From positions 1 through 24,679 of the forward strand of contig CACDNJ010000006.1 of assembly GCA_902554135.1 (NCBI GenBank): a DNA stretch of 24,679 bases, given 5' to 3'. The notes beneath the pieces were generated by a model. The model did not search any database. It worked only from the letters and a program-made list of their open reading frames with translations, and was not told the origin of the DNA. A program made the position numbers and the translations under genes. Below are positions 1 to 7,142 of the stretch, piece after piece. Source of the stretch: an uncultured Pelagibacteraceae bacterium. GTDB lineage: Bacteria; Pseudomonadota; Alphaproteobacteria; Pelagibacterales; Pelagibacteraceae. The first letter of the stretch is position 1; each line of letters starts with the position of its first letter.

Positions 1-1
1 T

Positions 2-655
2 CTTAGAGAAGTCACTTTAGGAGATAAAGGAATTTTTAAAACTGCAAAAAAAGGTTCTGTATACATTGATAACACTACGGCTTCAGCAGAAATTGCAAGA
101 GAGCTTTACAAGAAGGCAAGAAGCGCAGGATTTCATTTTTTAGACGCGCCAGTATCTGGTGGTCAAGCGGGTGCAGAAAATGGTGCTTTAACCGTTATGA
201 TCGGTGGTGATGCCGAGGCATACAAAAAAGCTTCGTCGGTAATAGACTGCTATAGCAAAAAAATGAAACTATTAGGACCTTCAGGAAGCGGTCAATTGGC
301 TAAAATGGTAAATCAAATTTGCATCGCAGGAATAGTTCAGGGGCTTTCAGAGGCAATAAATTTTGGACTTAATGCTAAATTAAAAATGGAAGATGTAATC
401 GAAGTAATTTCAAAGGGGGCAGCACAATCTTGGCAAATGGAAAATAGATATAAAACTATGATAGACGATAAATTTGATTATGGTTTTGCTGTAGATTGGA
501 TGAGAAAAGATTTAAAAATTGCAATGGAAGAAGCAAAAAGAAATAATTCACCTCTACCTATTACAAAAATCATTGATGAGTATTATGGGGAAATACAAAA
601 AATGAATGGAAATAGATGGGATACTTCAAGTTTAATAAAAAGATTTAGAAAATAA
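2..655 (+). CDS. 3-hydroxyisobutyrate dehydrogenase family oxidoreductase, 3' part
   Basis: The frame is open from base 2 and has no start in the window, so the gene begins upstream; the ATG at 197 is internal. The visible 217 residues hold the signature DAPVSGGQAGAENG of beta-hydroxyacid dehydrogenases, followed by an MIGGD segment, then the GSGQLAKMVNQ helix whose Lys is the catalytic residue in this family, and the all-helical C-terminal domain ending DTSSLIKRFRK. The N-terminal Rossmann NAD(P) domain is mostly missing. Members oxidise 3-hydroxyisobutyrate (valine breakdown), tartronate semialdehyde or similar short hydroxyacids; the substrate cannot be decided here. Only 2 bases separate its stop from the next gene's GTG, so the two are probably cotranscribed. 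Confidence 0.9.
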   Translation, partial: LREVTLGDKGIFKTAKKGSVYIDNTTASAEIARELYKKARSAGFHFLDAPVSGGQAGAENGALTVMIGGDAEAYKKASSVIDCYSKKMKLLGPSGSGQLAKMVNQICIAGIVQGLSEAINFGLNAKLKMEDVIEVISKGAAQSWQMENRYKTMIDDKFDYGFAVDWMRKDLKIAMEEAKRNNSPLPITKIIDEYYGEIQKMNGNRWDTSSLIKRFRK

Positions 656-657
656 TC

Positions 658-1269
658 GTGTCTGAAGAAAAAGTAAGTTACTACGAAAGTTCCAGCGAGA
701 TAGAAAAAAAACTTTGGAGTCTTTTAACGGAAGCTGTAAAAGACAGAGATTCTGAATTTAGAACACCTATATTTATCTGTGGTAATGACACCGATATAGA
801 TGGCAGGGTTGTAGTATTAAGGAAAGCAGATCAAAAAAATAATTTCATTCAATTTCACAGCGATATCAGATCATCAAAAATAGAAAAAATAAAAAAAAAT
901 CCAAATTGCTCAGTATTATTTTATGGAAAAAAAGAAAAGATACAGCTTAGATTAAAAACTGAATGCGAAGTAAATTTTAATAACGAAATTACAAAAGAGT
1001 CTTGGAAAAAAACTGGTCATGTTAGTAGAAAATGTTATCTGGTAACTAATGGACCTGGAACAGTCTCTGAAAAACCAACTTCAGGACTAAATGGTAAATT
1101 TGATAATTTTGATTTTACCAAAGAGGAAAGTGAAGAAGGGTATAAGAACTTTAGTGTCATAAAATGTAAAATTAAAAGCATTGAATGGCTTTATTTAGCC
1201 GCTAAAGGACATCGTAGAGCACTTATCAATTTCGAAGGATCAAAAAAATTTACTTGGTTGGTTCCTTAA
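658..1269 (+). CDS. pyridoxamine 5'-phosphate oxidase-like FMN-binding protein
   Basis: A 203-residue protein with the split-barrel fold of the PNPOx family. The N-terminal region (about 25-125) has the GRVVVLRKAD strand followed by FIQFHSDIRSSK, matching the FMN-phosphate-binding pattern, then the dimer strand NCSVLFYGKKEKIQLRLK. The C-terminal WLYLAAKGHRRALINF resembles the family's WLxLxxxGHRRA ending. Bona fide PdxH is similar in length, but this group is usually annotated only as PNPOx-family, so the reaction is unknown. The start is GTG at 658, directly after the preceding TAA, which fits translational coupling. The stop abuts the stop of the opposite-strand gene with no spacer. Confidence 0.8.
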   Translation: MSEEKVSYYESSSEIEKKLWSLLTEAVKDRDSEFRTPIFICGNDTDIDGRVVVLRKADQKNNFIQFHSDIRSSKIEKIKKNPNCSVLFYGKKEKIQLRLKTECEVNFNNEITKESWKKTGHVSRKCYLVTNGPGTVSEKPTSGLNGKFDNFDFTKEESEEGYKNFSVIKCKIKSIEWLYLAAKGHRRALINFEGSKKFTWLVP

Positions 1270-1773
1270 TTATTTTTTATATTTTTTAGAAAAATCGACA
1301 TAATGCTTCCCATTTTCTAAAATAGCTTTAATTTCTTCGTCTGTTACCTTGCGAATAACTCTGCCAGGGCTACCTACTACAAGAGAATTGTCTGGAATAA
1401 CTTTGTTTTCAGTGATCAAAGTATTTGCTCCCACAATACAATTTTTTCCAATTTTAGCGTTATTTAATATAATACTTCCTATACCGATAAGAGTATCATC
1501 AGAAATTTGACAACCATGTAACATCACCATGTGTCCTACTGTAACTCTTTTGCCAACAGTTAATGGATAGCCTGGATCGGTGTGAAGTACGCTACCGTCT
1601 TGTATATTAGAATTCTCACCTATTGTAATAAGTTCAATATCTCCCCTTAAAACAGCATTAAACCAAATGCTTGAATTTTTTTCTAATTTTACCTTACCGA
1701 TAATTGTTGCATTAGATGCAACCCAAGATTCAGGGTGAACTTCTGGAACATTTTTTTCGAAGTCATAAATCAT
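1270..1773 (-). CDS. gamma-class carbonic anhydrase family protein
   Basis: A 167-residue left-handed beta-helix protein built of hexapeptide repeats (for example NATIIGKVKL, VGKRVTVGHM, IGIGSIILNN). The three zinc-ligand histidines of gamma carbonic anhydrases are present in the expected pattern: His64 in SVLHTD, His81 and His86 in GHMVMLHG. Length and motifs match the PaaY/CaiE/YrdA branch, which includes active carbonic anhydrases and proteins of unknown activity. The Cam-type acidic loop is not seen, so activity is uncertain. It is transcribed divergently from the thioredoxin-fold gene across a 20-bp spacer that holds a symmetric -10-like element. Confidence 0.87.
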   Translation of the reverse strand: MIYDFEKNVPEVHPESWVASNATIIGKVKLEKNSSIWFNAVLRGDIELITIGENSNIQDGSVLHTDPGYPLTVGKRVTVGHMVMLHGCQISDDTLIGIGSIILNNAKIGKNCIVGANTLITENKVIPDNSLVVGSPGRVIRKVTDEEIKAILENGKHYVDFSKKYKK

Positions 1774-1793
1774 TATTTTATGTATAATACATT
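1774..1793. promoter_or_regulatory. short symmetric divergent promoter
   Basis: Only 20 bases lie between the two divergent start codons. They contain ATGTATAATACAT (1780-1792), an odd-length inverted repeat with 6-base arms. On the + strand it gives a consensus TATAAT (1783-1788); on the - strand the same bases give TATTAT. The + strand -10 ends 5 bases before the ATG at 1794, so the transcript would start at or near the start codon (leaderless). The minus transcript would carry a leader of only a few bases. No convincing -35 is seen on either side. This is an inference from sequence alone in an AT-rich genome. Confidence 0.45.
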
Positions 1794-2348
1794 ATGGTTT
1801 TAACTAAAACACCTATCTGTAACTTTGGAGAAAAAGCTAATACTTTTAAATTAAAAGGAACTGACGGTAAAATTCATAAACTTGAAGATCACCTTGGAAA
1901 AAATGGATTACTAGTTATGTTTATTTGTAATCACTGCCCTTATGTAAAAGCTGTTATTGAAAACATTGTAGATGATTGTAAAAATCTGGAGAAAGAAGGT
2001 TTGAAGTCTATAGCAATAATGTCCAATGATACGAAAGATTATCCAGAAGATTCTTTTGAAAATATGATTTCTTTTGCTAAAAAATATGAGTTTATGTTTC
2101 CTTATTTGATTGATGAAACTCAAGAAGTGGCAAAAAAATATGGTGCCGTATGTACGCCAGATTTCTTTGGTTATAATAATAAACTTGAGTTGCAATACAG
2201 AGGTAGAATAAAAGAGTTAAAAGATTTGAAACCCGTAGGAAATTCTGAGAGCGATTTATTGAAAGCAATGCGTTTAGTAATCAAAACTGGAAAAGGACCA
2301 AAAGAGCAAATTCCAAGTATGGGCTGTAATATTAAGTGGACTAAGTAA
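1794..2348 (+). CDS. thioredoxin-fold (AhpC/TSA-like) family protein
   Basis: A 184-residue protein of the redoxin class. Residues 12-30 (EKANTFKLKGTDGKIHKL) form the typical AhpC/TSA entry strand-turn. The core strand LLVMFICNHCPYVKA carries a redox-type Cys45-x-x-Cys48 pair (CNHC followed by cis-Pro-like P49). A second conserved stretch, KKYGAVCTPDFF (Cys121 region), is characteristic of this family of small thioredoxin-like proteins found widely in bacteria. No signal peptide is visible, so it is probably cytoplasmic. The substrate is unknown; a thiol-disulfide or peroxide role is an inference from the fold. Its stop overlaps the next start (TAATG), suggesting coupling to the GT4 gene. Confidence 0.8.
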   Translation: MVLTKTPICNFGEKANTFKLKGTDGKIHKLEDHLGKNGLLVMFICNHCPYVKAVIENIVDDCKNLEKEGLKSIAIMSNDTKDYPEDSFENMISFAKKYEFMFPYLIDETQEVAKKYGAVCTPDFFGYNNKLELQYRGRIKELKDLKPVGNSESDLLKAMRLVIKTGKGPKEQIPSMGCNIKWTK

Positions 2349-3442
2349 TGTTTGTTATATCAACTAGAAATTTTCCTCCTGAAATCGGTGGTATGCAAAA
2401 TTTAATGGGCGGATTAGCAAATGCCCTTGTCAATCATGGACCTGTTAAAGTTTTTGCAGATAAATCAGAAAATTTTGAAAAACACGATAAATTTTCAAAG
2501 GCAGAGATTGAAAGATTTGGAGGAATAAAATTACTAAGAAAATATAGAAAAGCAAACAGAGTTGCTGAATATATAAAAAGTAATCAAAATATTAGATCAG
2601 TTTTTTTCGATCATTGGAAAAGTGTTGAAAAGATTAATTTTCAAATAATAAAAAATATACCAACTTTTTGTCTCATACATTCAAAAGAGATAAACCATCC
2701 AAAAGGTTCTGGGCTAAACAAAAGAGTTTTAAATTCTCTCTCCAAAATACAATATATAATTGCAAATTCAAATTTTACTAAAAATTTAGCTATTCAAATT
2801 GGCTTATCTGAAAAAAAAATTCATGTCATTCACCCGGGCCATGATAAGCCAATAAAAATTGAAAATAACTTCCAGATTGAAGCGGATAATCTTTTTAAAG
2901 ATTCTTTTCCAAAGATATTAACAGTTGCAAGACTTGATAGAAGAAAAAATCATCAAAATATTTTAATGTGTATAAGAAACCTGAAAGAAAAATTTCCTAA
3001 AATAAAATATATTAGTATAGGTGATGGAGAAGAAAAAAATAAATTATCATCTCTAACAAAAGAATTAAATATTGAAAAAGAAGTTCTTTTTATTAACGAA
3101 GCAAATCAGAAATTAAAAATAGGGCTAATTAAAAATGCAAACCTGTTTTTAATGCCCTCAATAATATTTAAAAAGTCTGTTGAGGGTTTTGGAATATCTT
3201 TTCTAGAAGCTGCAAGTTATGGTGTGGGGTCTATCGGTGGTAAGGATGGTGGAGCAAGCGATGCTATAAAAAATAAAGAAACCGGCTTAATATGTGATGG
3301 AGAGGATATTAATTCAATTTATGAAAGTGTTATAAAATTTTTTGAGAATGATAATTATAAAAAATATGGGTCAAATGCGTTAAAATTCTCTGAAAATTTT
3401 ACTTGGAACAAGATAGTTAAAAAATATCTAGATTTAATTTAA
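2348..3442 (+). CDS. glycosyltransferase family 4 (GT-B) protein
   Basis: A 364-residue GT-B enzyme. The N-terminus RNFPPEIGGMQNLMGGLANAL is the usual GT4 acceptor-side glycine loop. The C-terminal half has TVARLDRRKNHQ (donor domain entry) and the EX7E motif at Glu279/Glu287 within EGFGISFLEAASYG, followed by GGxxDAI and ETGLI. It should transfer an activated sugar onto a lipid or glycan acceptor at the inner face of the membrane, probably for lipopolysaccharide. Specificity cannot be read from the sequence. It is coupled to the upstream gene by a TAATG overlap and its 3' end overlaps the convergent GT9 gene by 9 bases. Confidence 0.88.
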   Translation: MFVISTRNFPPEIGGMQNLMGGLANALVNHGPVKVFADKSENFEKHDKFSKAEIERFGGIKLLRKYRKANRVAEYIKSNQNIRSVFFDHWKSVEKINFQIIKNIPTFCLIHSKEINHPKGSGLNKRVLNSLSKIQYIIANSNFTKNLAIQIGLSEKKIHVIHPGHDKPIKIENNFQIEADNLFKDSFPKILTVARLDRRKNHQNILMCIRNLKEKFPKIKYISIGDGEEKNKLSSLTKELNIEKEVLFINEANQKLKIGLIKNANLFLMPSIIFKKSVEGFGISFLEAASYGVGSIGGKDGGASDAIKNKETGLICDGEDINSIYESVIKFFENDNYKKYGSNALKFSENFTWNKIVKKYLDLI

Positions 3443-4366
3443 ATTAGCCTTAATATTTTCAAGCACAGTGGAAACCTCAAGATCTTTTAATTTTTTTACT
3501 TCAATAGGTTTAAAATTTTCACTGCCAAGACTCACTTTTTCTGGAGATTTGTGGCTTCCAAATAAAACCAAACCTTTTTTATTTAAATGAGCAGAAATAT
3601 GTGCTGGTCCAGTATCGTTTGAAATTATATAACTTGCTCCTTTTATGAACCCCACTAACTCCATCAAATTCAAAGGAGTTTCTTTATTCAAAATTACATT
3701 AACATTTAGTTTTTTTGCCATAGCAATTTCCTTAGGGCCAGGAGCCACAACAATATTATATTTACCTCCATAAATATTTTTAATTTCTTTTATTAGCTGG
3801 GTAAAATAAGGCCACACTTTATCTTTGTGCTTTGACGAACAAAAAGGAAAAAGGGCAATATAATTTCCTTCTATATATTGATTCATTAAACTTTTAACAT
3901 TTTTAATTGCCCAAGTTAAATCTGGTTTCTCTGTATAGTTTGTATTAATTCCACTTTTTTCCAACTGAATTTTCATTCTTTTTAGAACTGGTTCTTGATC
4001 AAAATCCTCCTTCTTCTGACCTTCCTCTAACGAAGTTTCTGAGCTTGACCAATTAACATCTTTAAAAAAAAATTTTCTATAAAATTTTGTTCTAGATGAA
4101 TTTTGTAAATCAAAAACTTTTGTAAAAGAGAATCTTTCAATCGTTTTCTTGAGTTTAAGTAAATAGAATATATTCCATCTTGGAAGTCTTTTATCAATTA
4201 AAACTCCGTTGATATAAGGACAGTACGACATAAAATTCGCATATGGGGTAGTTGTAAGCAAAAGAACTTTATCATTGGGAAAACTTTGCTTAATGTCCTT
4301 CATGGCCCCATTAGCCTGTATTAAATCCCCTAAAGAACCATGCTTGATAATCAATATATTTGACAT
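3434..4366 (-). CDS. glycosyltransferase family 9 (heptosyltransferase-like) protein
   Basis: A 310-residue GT9 protein. It starts with the ADP-heptose:LPS heptosyltransferase-type nucleotide-domain strand ILIIKHGSLGDLIQANGAMK, and has the family's C-terminal donor motif NDTGPAHISAHLNKKGLVLF near residue 250. The length is slightly short for WaaC/WaaF (about 330-350), as in many SAR11 GT9s. It probably adds a heptose or related sugar to the lipid A core. It overlaps the convergent GT4 gene by 9 bases and is divergent from the DUF6165-like gene across 34 bases, forming a small glycan cluster separate from the large island beyond 14091. Confidence 0.85.
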   Translation of the reverse strand: MSNILIIKHGSLGDLIQANGAMKDIKQSFPNDKVLLLTTTPYANFMSYCPYINGVLIDKRLPRWNIFYLLKLKKTIERFSFTKVFDLQNSSRTKFYRKFFFKDVNWSSSETSLEEGQKKEDFDQEPVLKRMKIQLEKSGINTNYTEKPDLTWAIKNVKSLMNQYIEGNYIALFPFCSSKHKDKVWPYFTQLIKEIKNIYGGKYNIVVAPGPKEIAMAKKLNVNVILNKETPLNLMELVGFIKGASYIISNDTGPAHISAHLNKKGLVLFGSHKSPEKVSLGSENFKPIEVKKLKDLEVSTVLENIKANLN

Positions 4367-4400
4367 TAAAAGTTAAAATAACATAATTTATAAATAGTCA

Positions 4401-4781
4401 ATGAAAAAAATTTTAGCCGAGATATCTGTGGGTGAATTGCTAGATAAATTGACTATTTTAGAGATTAAACTAGAAAAAATCAGCGACAAAGAATCTCTAA
4501 AAATAATTGAAAAAGAATACCAGCTTTTAAATAAGACAGACGGTGTAGACAAAAATCAATACAAAGCTTTGTTCGATGAATTAAAATCAACAAACAGAAA
4601 ATTATGGGATATAGAGAACGAAAAAAGGCTTTGTGAAAAAAATTCAGATTTTGGAGAGAAATTCATTCAGGTTTCTAGAGATGTACATTTCATGAATGAT
4701 AAAAGAGCTAAAATTAAATCAAAAATAAATCAATTGAGCGGTTCCAATATTAGAGAAGTAAAACAATATACAAAGTATTAA
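4401..4781 (+). CDS. DUF6165-like small protein of glycan clusters
   Basis: A 126-residue, highly charged helical protein beginning MKKILAEISVGELLDKLTIL, then two long helices (about 16-50 and 58-115) with heptad-like spacing. I recognise the N-terminal pattern (ISVGELxDKLTILEIK) as that of DUF6165, a family of unknown function often found beside LPS glycosyltransferases. No signal peptide, membrane helix or catalytic motif is visible. Its position next to the divergent GT9 gene supports a role linked to surface glycan assembly, but this is context only. Confidence 0.7.
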   Translation: MKKILAEISVGELLDKLTILEIKLEKISDKESLKIIEKEYQLLNKTDGVDKNQYKALFDELKSTNRKLWDIENEKRLCEKNSDFGEKFIQVSRDVHFMNDKRAKIKSKINQLSGSNIREVKQYTKY

Positions 4782-4794
4782 TTTAAAATAATTA

Positions 4795-5472
4795 TTACCT
4801 TGGATACTCCAATCTCTTTTCTATTATTTTAACAAAAGTGTGAATCAAAAAAGTAATAAACAAGTATATACTGCCTGCAACAATAAAAATCTCTATAGGT
4901 TTGAAAGTTGTAGATATTATAAACTTAGCAACACCAGTTAAATCCATCAAAGTTACAGTACTTGCCAGAGAAGTTCCTTTAAGCATTAATATCATCTCGT
5001 TACTATAAGCTGGTATCGATTGTCTAATGGCGATAGGAAGTTTAATTTTATAAAAAATATTCTTTCTTGAAATTCCAAGACTTTGTCCGGCCTCTATATA
5101 TCCCTTGTCAATTGTTTCAAATGCGGATCTTAAAATTTCTGATGTATAAGCACCAGTATTTAAAGCAAAAGCAATTATAGCGCACCAATGAGGTTCTTTT
5201 AAAACAACCCAAAGAAAGCTGGATCTTAAGTATTCAATTTGTGCAAGTCCGAAATAAATAATAAAAAGCTGAACAAGCATAGGCGTTCCTCTGAAAACAT
5301 ATGAATAATAATAAGAAAAGTTTTTAAGAAATTTATTTTTTCCTGTTCTTAAAATTGCAAAGAAAGTTCCTAAGAAAATACCAAAAATAAGTGATAATGA
5401 AACTAATTTCAATGTAACCAAAGTTGCATCTAATAACTTTGGAAAACTGGAAATCATTAAATCAAAATCCAT
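4795..5472 (-). CDS. polar amino-acid ABC transporter permease (HisM/OccM type)
   Basis: A 225-residue inner-membrane protein with about five hydrophobic segments. It has the HisM-type N-terminus (LVSLSLIFGIFLGTFFAILR), the YVFRGTPMLVQLFIIYFG segment conserved in this class, and the EAA loop YIEAGQSLGISRKNIFYKIKLP that contacts the ATPase. It forms the heterodimeric membrane channel with the HisQ-type protein encoded just upstream; the stop of that gene and this ATG overlap by one base. The family imports basic or opine-type amino acids. The ATPase that would drive it is not in the window. Confidence 0.9.
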   Translation of the reverse strand: MDFDLMISSFPKLLDATLVTLKLVSLSLIFGIFLGTFFAILRTGKNKFLKNFSYYYSYVFRGTPMLVQLFIIYFGLAQIEYLRSSFLWVVLKEPHWCAIIAFALNTGAYTSEILRSAFETIDKGYIEAGQSLGISRKNIFYKIKLPIAIRQSIPAYSNEMILMLKGTSLASTVTLMDLTGVAKFIISTTFKPIEIFIVAGSIYLFITFLIHTFVKIIEKRLEYPR

Positions 5473-6164
5473 TAATATCCCCTTTGATAATGAACTTCTA
5501 ATTTGTTCAAAATCTTCATACTAAAAAAAGTTAAAATTAAATATAAAACAGCTGCGAATGAATAGAAGAGCAAAGGATCTCTGGTGGAGCCTGCTGCTAT
5601 ATATGACTGCCTCATTATTTCAACTAAACCTGTTACAGATATTAAAGCAGTATCTTTAAGAGTAATTTGCCAAACATTAGTAATATTTGGTATTGCCAAT
5701 CTTAACATCTGGGGAAGGATTACTTTAAAAAAAGATAAGTTTTTTTTTAATCCTAACACCTTGCTAGCTTCAAATTGACCACGTTTAATTGATAGATAGG
5801 CCCCTCTAAAAACTTCTGTAGAATATGCTCCAGAAATTATTCCAATTGAAAAAGCACCTGTTATAAAGGCATTTATTTCAATATAGCCTTCGTATCCAAA
5901 AATCTTTGCAACAAACATTACAGCAGTACTACCGCCGAAGAAGAAAAGATAAATAACTAATAATTCAGGAACGCCTCTTATAACTGTGGTGTAAAAATTG
6001 CCTATAAAATTTAAAATTTTATTTTTTGAAATTTTTAATGGCGTAAAGATAAGAGCAAAGAAAAATCCGATTAACATTGCGGTTATCGCAACCGCTAAAG
6101 TCATCAAAGTTGCAAAAAAAAGTTCGTCTCCCCAACCGTTTTTACCAAATGCTAGAAGTTCCAT
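5472..6164 (-). CDS. polar amino-acid ABC transporter permease (HisQ/OccQ type)
   Basis: An inner-membrane permease of about 230 residues. I place the start at the ATG at 6164, giving MELLAFGKNGWGDELFFATL, which matches the usual HisQ/OccQ N-terminus; an in-frame TTG at 6188 would add eight residues that lie inside a hairpin. The protein shows a VIRGVPELLVIYLFFFGG segment and the EAA loop QFEASKVLGLKKNLSFFKVILP. It pairs with the downstream HisM-type permease (one-base overlap) and follows the binding-protein gene after a 43-base spacer. Substrate class: basic or polar amino acids by family; the exact ligand is unknown. Confidence 0.88.
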   Translation of the reverse strand: MELLAFGKNGWGDELFFATLMTLAVAITAMLIGFFFALIFTPLKISKNKILNFIGNFYTTVIRGVPELLVIYLFFFGGSTAVMFVAKIFGYEGYIEINAFITGAFSIGIISGAYSTEVFRGAYLSIKRGQFEASKVLGLKKNLSFFKVILPQMLRLAIPNITNVWQITLKDTALISVTGLVEIMRQSYIAAGSTRDPLLFYSFAAVLYLILTFFSMKILNKLEVHYQRGY

Positions 6165-6170
6165 TTTATA

Positions 6171-6194
6171 AGGCGGTTGAATTAACAACCGCCT
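6171..6194 (-). promoter_or_regulatory. intercistronic hairpin after the binding-protein gene
   Basis: A perfect 9-base inverted repeat (AGGCGGTTG / CAACCGCCT) with a 6-base loop lies between the binding-protein stop (6208) and the permease ATG (6164). It is one of the most GC-rich short stretches of the region. On the minus strand it is not followed by a T run, so it looks like an mRNA-stabilising or attenuating stem rather than a full terminator. That arrangement is known between binding-protein and permease genes (for example malE-malF). Confidence 0.6.
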
Positions 6195-6207
6195 AAATAA
6201 TTATTTT

Positions 6208-7071
6208 TTACATAGACGAATCAAAGCCAAACCACTTAATAGCGAGTTCACTTATCTTTCCATCTTTTCTTGCTTTTTTGATCGCTTTGTTAAAGTCTTT
6301 AAGCAATTGCCCATCTCGTTTTCCCATTGCAGTGCTAGATCCGAATTGAGCTTCTTGTCTTAAGCCAACTCCTACACCATTACCAAAATGACCGCCTCTA
6401 TATTCAGGGCCAACTAAAACAACATTTTTTCCTGAAGCTTTAGCATAATCTGTGAACGAAGATATTGCAGCTAAGGCAACATCACATCTTCCCGATGATA
6501 AATCTAAGTTTACATCATCTTGGGTTTTATAAGTTCTAACATTAACTTTTCCTACATCACCTGACTCCAAAAAGTTTTGGTGAATAGTTCCTGTTTGAAC
6601 ACAAACTTGCTTGCCAGAAAGTGCTGCTGTTAAAGTTTTTAGATCTTTAGATGTAGATCCACCTTTTTTATTGAGGTTTAAAACTTTACTAGTTTTCATA
6701 CCTTCTAAATCAGAACCTTTCATTACTGCAAGAGAAGCTTTCTCATCTGCGTAACCTTGTGAAAAAGTTATTACTTTTTTTCTCTCATCTGTAATAGACA
6801 TTCCTGCCATTATCGCATCGTATTTTCTCATTCTAAGAGCTGGGATCATTCCGTCCCAATCTTGCTCAACGATGGTACATTCATGTCCCATATAACCACA
6901 CAGAACATTTGCAAGCTCCACCTCAAAACCAATTAATTTTCCATCTGCTGATTTTGAATTCCATGGAGGATATGCACCTTCTGTGGCTATCCTAACTTTA
7001 TCCGCATAAACATTTGATGTGATCAAAAATAAAAATGCAAATATTGATAGAATTACTTTTTTAATTCTCAT
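6208..7071 (-). CDS. periplasmic amino-acid-binding protein of ABC transporter (LAO/ArgT type)
   Basis: A solute-binding protein of about 287 residues. The signal peptide is clear: MRIKK, a hydrophobic core (VILSIFAFLFLIT) and cleavage after SNVYA near residue 23. The mature protein starts DKVRIATEGAYPPWN, typical of SBP family 3, and has Cys58/Cys65 in the position of the LAO-binding-protein disulfide. MSITDERKK carries the Arg that binds the ligand carboxylate. Two ATGs are possible (7074 and 7071); a strong AGGAGG at 7084-7079 (minus strand) is 7 bases from the second and 4 from the first, so I prefer 7071. It heads the importer operon. A basic or opine-like ligand is the family norm, not shown here. 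Confidence 0.9.
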   Translation of the reverse strand: MRIKKVILSIFAFLFLITSNVYADKVRIATEGAYPPWNSKSADGKLIGFEVELANVLCGYMGHECTIVEQDWDGMIPALRMRKYDAIMAGMSITDERKKVITFSQGYADEKASLAVMKGSDLEGMKTSKVLNLNKKGGSTSKDLKTLTAALSGKQVCVQTGTIHQNFLESGDVGKVNVRTYKTQDDVNLDLSSGRCDVALAAISSFTDYAKASGKNVVLVGPEYRGGHFGNGVGVGLRQEAQFGSSTAMGKRDGQLLKDFNKAIKKARKDGKISELAIKWFGFDSSM

Positions 7072-7126
7072 CATTTCCCCTCCTAAGTTTTGAGGATATT
7101 ATTCCACATTTTTCTGATGATAAAAA

Positions 7127-7138
7127 GCTTAATTAAGC
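7127..7138 (-). terminator. weak possible terminator of the speD-speE transcript
   Basis: Just after the speD-speE stop, the minus strand reads GCTTAATTAAGC, a 12-base palindrome, followed by TTTTT. The stem is only 4 bp if a loop is allowed, so it is a poor intrinsic terminator. Its position and T run are suggestive only. The binding-protein gene starts 56 bases further on with its own strong ribosome-binding site. Confidence 0.3.
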
Positions 7139-7142
7139 GAGA

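Noticed and set aside
1911..2195. Minus-strand open frame of 94 codons inside the redoxin gene
   Set aside because: It is antisense to a well-supported gene, has no family resemblance and no ribosome-binding site; open antisense frames are common in AT-rich coding DNA.
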